A stretch of DNA of 64,000 bases from positions 1-64,000 of the forward strand of contig DATHOE010000009.1 of the NCBI GenBank assembly GCA_035485275.1. The letters are read 5' to 3'. This DNA is from DAIDJD01 sp035485275 (lineage in GTDB: Bacteria; Oederibacteriota; JAJYGY01; DAIDJD01). Of the stretch, positions 1-7,706 are shown piece by piece. The notes beneath the pieces are model-generated. The model ran no database searches. It was not told the origin of the DNA and saw only the letters and a list, made by a program, of their open reading frames with translations. The translations under genes were made by a program, and so were the position numbers. How positions within the stretch are numbered: the stretch's first letter is position 1; every line of letters begins with the position of its first letter.

Positions 1-1
1 G

Positions 2-2335
2 GCCTACGTGGAGAGCGCGAACTACGACTGCGTGCTGGAGGACGGGCCGGAGAGCGGGCTGGACGCGGCGATCAACGACGACAACAGCGGGTCCCTGGCT
101 AACTGGACCGGCGACGCCAGCCCTGGCTACACCGGGTCGGACGTGTGCGGATTCTTCGGCCAGGCCGGGCCCAGCGCGACGCAGACGCAGACCTACACCA
201 CGACGCCGTTCGAGACGTCCACCCCGACCTATTCGGCGACCTTGAGCCCCACCCAGACGCCCGTTGAAAGCCCGACCTCGACGGAGACGGGCACGCCCAG
301 CGCCACCCAAAGCCCCCTGGAGACCCCGACCCCCTCCTCCACGGCCACGCTGAGCTTCACCCAGACGCCGATGGAGAGTCCGAGCCCTTCCTCCACAGAT
401 TCTCCCACGGCGACGACCACCCCCGCAGGCACGGCCTTCAATCCCGGGGACATAGCCTTCGTGGCGTACAGCGCCTACCAGGAGCAGTTCAGCGTGGTGC
501 TGCTGCAGCCGATGGCCGTGGGCACGACCCTGTACTTCACCAACGACGGGTGGGAGACGGCCGGTTCGAGCCCCTCGTCGCCTCCGACGCAATTGTCGAC
601 GAACGACAAATATATAGAAGTGACCTCGTCGAACGCCTACCCGGCCGGAACGGTCCTGACCTACTACTACAATGCCCCCGGCGACAACGGGGGGACCGCC
701 GGTGCCCTGAGCGCGACCACGGGAACGGGCCTGCAGGATGTCGGGGCGGTCAGCCGGGGCGGCTCGGGGAGCCTGGGGCTGAAGGTGACCTCGTCGGCGC
801 CGAGCACCTTGAGCGTGTACCAGGGCTCGCCGACGGACGCGACGGTGATCACGGCGATGATGGCGGGAGGGACCTGGAACACGGCCACGGGCGGGAACTG
901 CCCCTGCAACCTGCCGTGGAACCTGACCGACAGCCAGTCCTCGCCCGGCGGCAACACGGCGTGGTCTACCTTGACGGCGAACTACGTGGAGAGCGCTTAC
1001 TACGACTGCGCCACGGAGGACGGTTCGGAAAGCGCCCTGGACGCGGCCGTCAACGACGACGCGAACGGCGCGCTGGCCAACTGGGTGCCGGACGGGACGA
1101 GCCCCGGGTACACAGGGGCGGACGTGTGCGGGTTCATGGGCCAGGCCGGGCCCAGCGCGACGCTGACGCCGACCTATACGACGACGCAGTTCGCCACCCC
1201 CACCCCGAGCTATTCCGCGACGCCGAGCTTCACCCAGAGTCCCTTCGAGACGCCGACGTCCACGTACACGGAGACCCCGGTGGAAAGCCCCACCCCCACC
1301 TCGACCGTGAGCCCCACGCGCACGGCCAGCCCGACCGCCTCGCCGTCGCCGGCCACCAGCCTGCTGTCCCAGGGCGATGTGATGATCGTGGCGCTGTCCG
1401 GCGCCTCCAAGAGCGCCGCGGGCAAGCAGATAGCCTTCGAGTTCATGAAAGACATATCTGCCGGAACCAGCGTCGGCATCTGCAACGCCAACTGGGCCTC
1501 GGGGGCCTTCGTCAGCCCTAACGCCCACTACGTGGTGTGGACAGCGGACCAGGCCTATCCCGCCGGGACCGTGGTCACCTATGGCCGGCCCGCCTGCGGC
1601 AACACCAATTGCATCACCGCGGACAAGGGCGTCATCTCCGAAGGCGGGACGGACACCTCCGGCATCGGCTTCAGCCAGCCGAAACTGCTGGTCGTGTTCC
1701 AGGGGACGACCTCGAACCCCGTCCTGCTCAACGCCGTGCTGATGGGTTCGACCTGGGGAGCCAGCGGCGGCGCGGCCGACGCCGTGCCCGCCAACGGCAA
1801 CGGCGCCCTGGTGGACGGCCAGACCGCCACGCAATTCGGCACTTTCCCGGACTGGGCCGGCTACGACTGCGCAGTGGCCACGGGCAGCGAGGCCAGCCAG
1901 GACGCCGCCATCGACGCGGATCCCCAGGCCTTGCCGACGAACTGGACCATCAGCGACTCGGACACCACGGACACCCTGGCCACCTTCTCCCCGCCCTGGG
2001 AGCCCTGCTCCCTCAGGATCGGCGTGGGAGGCAACTACGGGTACTCGCCGCCCCAGCCGCCCAAGCCCCTGGCGGGCCCGGTGCCGGCCCATGCCGGCCA
2101 GCCGGTATACTTCGCGCCGCTCCAGGACGCCGCCTCCAGCCAGTTCTGGGTCTACAGCCTGACCGGGCGCCTGGTTTCGACGCTCGGCTTCGGCGCCGCC
2201 TCGGCGGGCGCGCCCCCGACCTGGCTGTGGGCCACCCAAAACATGGCTCCGGGCATCTACCGGGTGAAATCCAAGGTGGTCTATGCGGACGGAAGCACCT
2301 ACGAAGGCTGGCTCAACATCGCCGTCGTGCCCTAA
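2..2335 (+). CDS. Large secreted surface protein, 3' part
   Basis: The reading frame is open from the first bases and the true start lies upstream, so only the last ~778 residues are seen. The fragment begins inside a repeat unit. Residues about 1-50 match residues about 330-385, both ending in a VCGFxGQAGPSAT motif. Two fuller copies begin with GDIAFVAYS (about residue 146) and GDVMIVALS (about 457). Ser/Thr/Pro-rich linkers of 70-90 residues separate the units. The last ~85 residues look like a FlgD/Ig-like C-terminal domain (VYSLTGRLVSTL, then MAPGIYRVKSK), often found at the end of exported proteins of diderm candidate phyla. The PorV-like gene follows 12 bases later, presumably in the same operon. 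A role as an adhesin or extracellular structural protein is inference; no catalytic motif is visible. Confidence 0.75.
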   Translation, partial: AYVESANYDCVLEDGPESGLDAAINDDNSGSLANWTGDASPGYTGSDVCGFFGQAGPSATQTQTYTTTPFETSTPTYSATLSPTQTPVESPTSTETGTPSATQSPLETPTPSSTATLSFTQTPMESPSPSSTDSPTATTTPAGTAFNPGDIAFVAYSAYQEQFSVVLLQPMAVGTTLYFTNDGWETAGSSPSSPPTQLSTNDKYIEVTSSNAYPAGTVLTYYYNAPGDNGGTAGALSATTGTGLQDVGAVSRGGSGSLGLKVTSSAPSTLSVYQGSPTDATVITAMMAGGTWNTATGGNCPCNLPWNLTDSQSSPGGNTAWSTLTANYVESAYYDCATEDGSESALDAAVNDDANGALANWVPDGTSPGYTGADVCGFMGQAGPSATLTPTYTTTQFATPTPSYSATPSFTQSPFETPTSTYTETPVESPTPTSTVSPTRTASPTASPSPATSLLSQGDVMIVALSGASKSAAGKQIAFEFMKDISAGTSVGICNANWASGAFVSPNAHYVVWTADQAYPAGTVVTYGRPACGNTNCITADKGVISEGGTDTSGIGFSQPKLLVVFQGTTSNPVLLNAVLMGSTWGASGGAADAVPANGNGALVDGQTATQFGTFPDWAGYDCAVATGSEASQDAAIDADPQALPTNWTISDSDTTDTLATFSPPWEPCSLRIGVGGNYGYSPPQPPKPLAGPVPAHAGQPVYFAPLQDAASSQFWVYSLTGRLVSTLGFGAASAGAPPTWLWATQNMAPGIYRVKSKVVYADGSTYEGWLNIAVVP

Positions 2336-2347
2336 GGGAGAAAAGTT

Positions 2348-3319
2348 TTGAACCCCAGGTCTAGCCTTCTTAGATTGGCTCCGGCGCTCGCCGCGGCAGG
2401 CCTCCTGGCCGCCGCGCTGTCGGCCGACCAAAGCAACACCGGGCTGGGAAGCCAGTCCGCGCCTTTCCTCACCTGGCCCGCGGACGCGCGCACGGCGTCC
2501 ATGGGACAGGCCGGAGTGGCCTCGGTCGCCGACGTCAACGCCGCCGACCTCAATCCGGCCGGCCTTGCCGGGGTGAAGGGGGAGCAGTTCAGCCTGAACC
2601 AGGCTTTCCTGTTCCAGGGCAGCGACCTAGAGAACGCGGCCGCCGCCATGGGCGTCTTCCAGCAGGCCGCGGTGGGCCTGAACCTCACCTACCTGAACGT
2701 GGGGACCGTGGACGCCAGCACCTTCAGCGGCGGCGTCATCACCCCCGCCGGAAGCTTCAACCCCTACTACTACAGCGTCGGCCTGACCTACGCGCAGACC
2801 CTGTTGCCCGGGCTGAACCTGGGCGCGAACCTCAAGGCGGTCGGCGAGAACATCGACAACGCCGTGGCCGGCACCGGGGCGCTGGACCTGGGCGGGCAGT
2901 ACGATTTCGGCCAGTACACCGACGCCCTGCAGGGGCTGAGGCTGGGTTCGAGCGTGCAGAACCTGGGCCCCCAGCTGGCCGGCGCGGACCTGCCCACGAC
3001 CTGGCGCACCGGCGTGTCCTACCAGCTGCCGGTCTTGGACCTGCGCAACAGCCTCCTGATGAACGCGGACGCCCAGGTGCCGGTGCTGGCGACCTGGGGC
3101 CAGACCACCTTCAGCGTGGGCGCCGAACTGCGCTACGGCCGCTTCCTGAGCCTGCGCGCCGGCTACCAATACCTGCCCGACTACGGCGGGGTGACGGGAC
3201 TCACCGGCATCACGGCGGGAGCGGGATTCGGCATGAACTGGTGGCAGGTGGACTACGCCTGGGTGCCTGAAGGCGACCTCGGCCTGGCCGACCAGTTCAG
3301 TTTCTCGGCGAAATTTTGA
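2348..3319 (+). CDS. PorV/PorQ-like outer-membrane beta-barrel protein
   Basis: 323 residues. It has a signal peptide (about 1-26) followed by the hallmark of the PorV/PorQ/UPF0164 family: FLTWPADARTASMGQAGVA, then an NAADLNPAGLAG stretch. The remainder alternates hydrophobic and polar residues in beta-strand fashion and ends with an aromatic residue (SFSAKF), as outer-membrane barrels usually do. The start is TTG, supported by AGGGAG 7 bases upstream; no ATG or GTG fits better. In Bacteroidota, PorV and PorQ serve type IX secretion, but homologues occur in many diderms without that system. The position directly after a surface protein with a FlgD-like C-terminal domain suggests a role in its export or anchoring; this is inference. 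Confidence 0.75.
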   Translation: MNPRSSLLRLAPALAAAGLLAAALSADQSNTGLGSQSAPFLTWPADARTASMGQAGVASVADVNAADLNPAGLAGVKGEQFSLNQAFLFQGSDLENAAAAMGVFQQAAVGLNLTYLNVGTVDASTFSGGVITPAGSFNPYYYSVGLTYAQTLLPGLNLGANLKAVGENIDNAVAGTGALDLGGQYDFGQYTDALQGLRLGSSVQNLGPQLAGADLPTTWRTGVSYQLPVLDLRNSLLMNADAQVPVLATWGQTTFSVGAELRYGRFLSLRAGYQYLPDYGGVTGLTGITAGAGFGMNWWQVDYAWVPEGDLGLADQFSFSAKF

Positions 3320-3384
3320 CGCTGCCGGCGTTTGGGGCCAAAGGGTCCCGGACGCTCAGTTGTCCTGCACAGGAGTAAGCCCCG

Positions 3385-5166
3385 ATGCGTAACAAATCCA
3401 TTGCAGCGGCCTTGGGCCTGACTCTATGCGCCGTTTGCGCCCTGACGGCGCCCACGGCCGCCCTCCACGCGGCGGATTCCGGCGCCTACAGCGGCGCGGA
3501 CACGGACGACGCGGTGACCAGCCCTCCCACGGCCGCCGCCCAGTCCATGGACTCCGGGGCGGCCTCCGGCGCGTCCCGGGCCGCCGCCGCGCCAGACACC
3601 ATCACGCCGGCGGTCCAGGTCGGACCCGACCTGGGGGCCCTGCCCTTGAGCGGCAGCATGCAGGACCAGGTCCTCCAGATGAAAAACCGGGTGCTGGCCC
3701 AGCAGGACCAGATCCGCCAATTGAAGGCCGAGCTGGGCCAGGTCAGCGCCAACACCAACGCCCAATTCGGCGAGGCCATGCCCGAGCAGAGCGCCAAGGA
3801 ACAGGGCAGCGGCGACATGCTGTTCGACGTGGCCGGCCCCAACAACCACAGCGCCGAGGAGGTGCCCCTGGTGTGGCGCCGCCTGAGCCTCCTGGTGAAC
3901 ATCGACCTGGAGTACACCAGCCAGTACAACTCCGCCCCGGGCCCGGGCGGGGTGGGCCAGGGCGCTTCGGCGGGCTACGTCCAGCCGGCCCTGCCCAACG
4001 GCGAAGAAGGCATGTATTTCGGCCACGTGGACCTGCACTTCAAATACAGGTTCAACGACAGCATGTTCGCCAAGCTGGACTACAACCTGTCGGCCCTGGA
4101 GCTCGACGACGTGGGCGTGGGCTGGCAGCAGCTGCCCTTCCCGCCGCTCACCTCGGGCTGGGGGGACTACACCTATTCCGTCTTCATCGGGCAGAAGCGC
4201 CAGTCCTTCGGCATCGAGCAGCAGACGGACGCCCGCAACCTCATGTTCCCCAACCGGGCCATGATGTTCGGCGGCCCCAATCCCTTCGGCCCGGCGGCCA
4301 AAGCCGCGGCCGATCCCTTCGACCTCTACGACCAGACCACGACCATCGGCGGCGGCCAGCAGCCGAATTCCGCCGCCAGCGGCAACCTGGTCGCGGAACT
4401 GGTCTACGAACGCACCCTGGGCATCCATTTCTACCACGCCCACGATTTCGGGTTCCTGGCCTACAACCTGGGCGTCGACATCGTGAACGACGAATCCGAG
4501 GACTCGGTCCCCGGCGGGGGCACGGACAGCCTCAAGACCGGCTTCCCCCTGCAGACCGAGGACCAGGACGTCTCGGAGATCGGCCGCCTGGGCCTGCAGC
4601 CCAGCGCCCTGAACGACCTGCTGCCTTTCGGCGCGCAGTTCAACTTCGGCGTCTCGGCCTTCCATGACCCCGAGAACACCCAATACTACGCCAGCCAGAT
4701 GAGCGAGGAGGAATGGGCCGACGCGCAGGGCCTGGACGCGACCCTGCAGACGGACCGCGACGTGCTGTACCTGCAGTCCGAGTATGTGAAGCGGGACCAG
4801 TACGGCCCCTCCTTCACCACCGCGGGCCTGGTCCCCAACGACGAATACGGCGGCCTGCAGGGCCGGGCCGAAAGCTGGTACCTGGCCGCCTCCGTGCAGC
4901 CCTGGCGCATCTTCGACGCGGACGCGCCCCAGGTGGAGCTGCTGGGACGCTACGAAAACTACTGCTACGACGACGTCTCCGACTGGCTGAGGCTGGCCCT
5001 GGGGCCCTACACGGGGTCCTTCAACGCCACCACCATCGCCCTCAAATACACCTACATGGGCAACTGCCACACCTCGATCAACTACACGACCTACGGCCTC
5101 GACAACAACTTCAACGCGGCCGGGGCCACGGCCCTCCTGCAGTTGGAACAGCAGGTGAATTTTTAG
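3385..5166 (+). CDS. Outer-membrane porin with N-terminal coiled coil (copy 1)
   Basis: 593 residues. It has a signal peptide (about 1-30), an Ala/Ser/Asp-rich spacer, a heptad-like coiled coil at about 90-125 (MKNRVLAQQDQIRQLKAEL), then a long beta-barrel region with many aromatic/charged strand edges and a C-terminal Phe. This resembles DcaP/OprO-type porins, which carry an N-terminal trimerising coiled coil. The substrate cannot be read from sequence. AGGAG lies 9 bases before the ATG. It is paralogous to the next gene over the whole barrel, including EEWADAQGLDATLQT and LQSEYVKxDQYGPSF. The gene starts 65 bases after the PorV-like gene. Confidence 0.75.
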   Translation: MRNKSIAAALGLTLCAVCALTAPTAALHAADSGAYSGADTDDAVTSPPTAAAQSMDSGAASGASRAAAAPDTITPAVQVGPDLGALPLSGSMQDQVLQMKNRVLAQQDQIRQLKAELGQVSANTNAQFGEAMPEQSAKEQGSGDMLFDVAGPNNHSAEEVPLVWRRLSLLVNIDLEYTSQYNSAPGPGGVGQGASAGYVQPALPNGEEGMYFGHVDLHFKYRFNDSMFAKLDYNLSALELDDVGVGWQQLPFPPLTSGWGDYTYSVFIGQKRQSFGIEQQTDARNLMFPNRAMMFGGPNPFGPAAKAAADPFDLYDQTTTIGGGQQPNSAASGNLVAELVYERTLGIHFYHAHDFGFLAYNLGVDIVNDESEDSVPGGGTDSLKTGFPLQTEDQDVSEIGRLGLQPSALNDLLPFGAQFNFGVSAFHDPENTQYYASQMSEEEWADAQGLDATLQTDRDVLYLQSEYVKRDQYGPSFTTAGLVPNDEYGGLQGRAESWYLAASVQPWRIFDADAPQVELLGRYENYCYDDVSDWLRLALGPYTGSFNATTIALKYTYMGNCHTSINYTTYGLDNNFNAAGATALLQLEQQVNF

Positions 5167-5214
5167 GCGATGCTTTTCAACCTAGCGATGAAGTCTGGGA
5201 CAGGAGCTGGTCCG

Positions 5215-6858
5215 ATGCCTCACAAGCCCCGAGCGGCCGCCAAAGGCCTCGCCGTCATGGCAGCCTGCCTTTGCATGGGCATTCCGGCGCGCGCGGCCTG
5301 GGCGGACGCCCAAGCGCCGCAGGCCGACCTGCGCCAGCAGCTGATCGACCTGGACAACCAGCTCGACGACCAGGAGTCGGACATCCGTGGATTGGCGGCG
5401 AAGCTTGAGGACGTCCGCCAGATCGCCGCGGTGAAGCCCGGGGAGGCCCTGCCCGAGGAGAGCGAGGCCGAGGAAAACGACGGGGACATGCCCTTCGACG
5501 TCGCCGGCCCCGGCTACGACCAGGCCGAAGAGACCCCCATGCAGTGGCGGCGTTTGAGCCTCCTGGTGAACATAGACGCCGAGTTCACCAGCGAGTTCAA
5601 CACCGATCCGGCCAGCAAGAAGGGCATCGACCTCGGCAATGGGGACAGCCCCGACTTCATCCAGGCGCCGAAAGGCAGCCCCAACGGCGACGTGGGGATG
5701 TTCTTCAAGCACCTCGACGTGCACTTCAAGTACAAGTTCAGCGAGACCATGTTCATGAAACTGGACTACAATTTCTCGGCGCTGGAGCTCGACGACGTCG
5801 GGGTGGGCTGGAAAAGGCTGCCTTTGCTGCCCTTTGTCGGGTCCGCGGACGACTACACCTTTTCGGTGTTCGCCGGGCAGAAGCGGCAGAGCTTCGGCAT
5901 AGAGCAGCAGACCGACTCCCGCTACACCCTCTTCCCCAACCGGGCCCTCATGTACGGCGGGCACAACCCCTTCGGGCACGTCGCCACGCCGAGCGCGGAT
6001 CCCTTCGACCTTTTCGACCAGACCAACACCATCTCGACCGGGCTGCCCGTCGCCAACGAGGACGACGCCAACGACGCCATGATCGCGGAACTGGTCTATG
6101 AAAAGGTCATGGGCCTGCATTTTTATCACGCCCACGACCTCGGCTTCATGGCCTACACCGCGGCCTTCGACATCGTGAACGACGAATCCGAGGATTCCCA
6201 GGACGGGCAGCCCACGGACACGCTCGGACTGGCCTTCCCCCTGCAGACCCAGGACCAGGACGTCTCCGAGATCGGGCGCCTGAGCTTCGAACCGCGCATC
6301 GCCAACAATTGCCTGCCCTTCGGCGCCCAATTCAACTTCGGCGCCTCGGCCTTCCACGACCCGGAGAACACGGCATTCCATGCCAGCCAGCCCCAAAACG
6401 AGGAATGGGCCGACGCGCAGGGCCTGGACGCCACCCTGCAGACCTCCCGGGACGTGCTGTACCTGCAGTCCGAGTACGTGAAGAAGGACCAGTACGGGCC
6501 CTCCTTCAACACCGCCACCCTGCTGCCCAACAACGTCTACGGCGGCCTCCAGGGCCGGGCGGAAAGCTACTACGTCGCTGGGGCGTTCCAGCCCTGGCGC
6601 ATCTTCGATCCCGAGGCCCCGCGGGTGGAATTGCTGGCCCGCTACGAAAACTACTACTATGACGACGTGTCCGACTGGCTCAGGCTGGCCCTGGGGCCCT
6701 ACACCGGGTCCTTCAACGCCGTCACGGTCGCCCTCAAATACACCTATGAGGGGAATTGCCACACCTCGATCAACTACACCTCCTACGGCCTGAACAACAA
6801 CTTCGGCTCCACCGGCCCCACCTCCTTCCTCCAGATCGAACAGCAGGTGACCTTTTAG
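5215..6858 (+). CDS. Outer-membrane porin with N-terminal coiled coil (copy 2)
   Basis: 547 residues from the chosen ATG. An earlier in-frame ATG at 5170 would add 15 residues, but the ATG at 5215 has AGGAG 8 bases upstream and puts a normal signal peptide (MPHKPRAAAKGLAVMAACLC) at the N-terminus. A Leu/Asp/Gln-rich coiled coil (about residues 35-65) precedes a barrel that is a close paralogue of copy 1, with the same FGIEQQTD, DIVNDESEDS and YDDVSDWLRLALGPYTGSF motifs. The C-terminus is Phe. The pair looks like a tandem duplication that has diverged in the N-terminal spacer and loops. A bidirectional terminator follows 25 bases after the stop. Confidence 0.75.
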   Translation: MPHKPRAAAKGLAVMAACLCMGIPARAAWADAQAPQADLRQQLIDLDNQLDDQESDIRGLAAKLEDVRQIAAVKPGEALPEESEAEENDGDMPFDVAGPGYDQAEETPMQWRRLSLLVNIDAEFTSEFNTDPASKKGIDLGNGDSPDFIQAPKGSPNGDVGMFFKHLDVHFKYKFSETMFMKLDYNFSALELDDVGVGWKRLPLLPFVGSADDYTFSVFAGQKRQSFGIEQQTDSRYTLFPNRALMYGGHNPFGHVATPSADPFDLFDQTNTISTGLPVANEDDANDAMIAELVYEKVMGLHFYHAHDLGFMAYTAAFDIVNDESEDSQDGQPTDTLGLAFPLQTQDQDVSEIGRLSFEPRIANNCLPFGAQFNFGASAFHDPENTAFHASQPQNEEWADAQGLDATLQTSRDVLYLQSEYVKKDQYGPSFNTATLLPNNVYGGLQGRAESYYVAGAFQPWRIFDPEAPRVELLARYENYYYDDVSDWLRLALGPYTGSFNAVTVALKYTYEGNCHTSINYTSYGLNNNFGSTGPTSFLQIEQQVTF

Positions 6859-6883
6859 GGCCGTCGGCGGGCCTTTAAGGGCA

Positions 6884-6925
6884 AAACAAAGAGGGGGTGG
6901 GCCGAAGCCCACCCCCTCTTTGTTT
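6884..6925. terminator. Bidirectional intrinsic terminator
   Basis: A perfect 19-bp inverted repeat (arms 6884-6902 and 6907-6925) with a 4-base loop. The core is GGGGGTGGG pairing with CCCACCCCC, and AAACAAA/TTTGTTT ends give a T-rich tail in both directions. It sits between the convergent porin gene and exonuclease gene, so it can end both transcripts. Confidence 0.9.
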
Positions 6926-6948
6926 GACGGTTCCGCGCAAAGGCCCAA

Positions 6949-7458
6949 TTAGCTCGGGTTCCAGCCCTGGGTCTTCGCCTGGATCATGATCTCGGCGCAG
7001 GCCTTGGCGTCGGAAAGCGCCTCGTGGTGGTTCAGGGCGATCCCCAGGCGCTCGCACACCAGGTTCAGCTTGGTCGGGTAGATTTTCCAGACCTTGCGGG
7101 CCACTTCCACCGTGTCCACGAAGGGCTGGGCCGGCGGCGTCAGGCCGTATTCGGCGCAGGCGGCCAGGAGCACCCCGCGGTCAAAGGGCGCGTTGTGGGC
7201 CGCCAAAAAGTCCACGCCCTGGAAATGGGGGGCCAGCCGGGGCCACAAGGCCCCCCAGTGCGGCTCCCCGGCCACCTGCTCCCAGGTGATGCCGTGCAGG
7301 TACGAGAAGAAGAATTCGTCGGTGGGGGGGCGTATCAGCCAGCTGGCCGTCCCCACGACGCGCCAGCCCTCGATGCGGACCAGGCCCAGCTGGCAGGCGC
7401 TGTTGGGCGCGTGGTTGGCGGTCTCGAAATCCAGGGCCAAAAGGGTCGGTTCTGCCAC
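6949..7458 (-). CDS. DEDDh 3'-5' exonuclease (DnaQ/RNase T-like)
   Basis: 169 residues: a stand-alone exonuclease domain related to the DNA polymerase III epsilon subunit. Exo I is LLALDFETAN (metal ligands D10 and E12), Exo II is HNAPFDRGVL, and Exo III is NHHEALSDAKACAE with the catalytic His and final Asp, giving a complete DEDDh set. No polymerase, helicase or BRCT domain is attached, so a role in repair or RNA trimming is possible; the substrate is unknown. The start is GTG with AAGGAAGG just upstream. The 248 bases between this gene and the divergent mgtA (7459-7706) should hold both promoters; I see no convincing hexamer pair there. Confidence 0.82.
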   Translation of the reverse strand: MAEPTLLALDFETANHAPNSACQLGLVRIEGWRVVGTASWLIRPPTDEFFFSYLHGITWEQVAGEPHWGALWPRLAPHFQGVDFLAAHNAPFDRGVLLAACAEYGLTPPAQPFVDTVEVARKVWKIYPTKLNLVCERLGIALNHHEALSDAKACAEIMIQAKTQGWNPS

Positions 7459-7706
7459 GGGTGCCTTCCTTCAGGGATCAAAGCGAGGCCCGCACGCTTC
7501 CGGGCGGGGGCGCCAGGCATGTTAGCGCGTAAGGGGCGGCCTGACCAGCACGGCGAGCGGCCCGCGGACCCCCTTTGCCGTCGAAAAAGCTTGTTACGAA
7601 AGACGTTTTTGCGTTCAGGCCCTGCCCATTCTGGGGTAAAAGGGAGCTTGGCAAAAAGGCCTGAGAGCGATCCCATTAAAGCGCACCAATTTTTGCGGGG
7701 CCACCG

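Noticed and set aside
3424..6948. Long minus-strand frames opposite both porins (548 and 588 codons)
   Set aside because: Both are compositional shadows: the plus-strand porins are paralogous at protein level with signal peptides, while the antisense products resemble nothing.
7459..7706. Mg2+-responsive leader or riboswitch before mgtA
   Set aside because: No M-box-like helices or short Pro-rich leader peptide could be recognised by eye; a covariance-model search would be needed to claim one.
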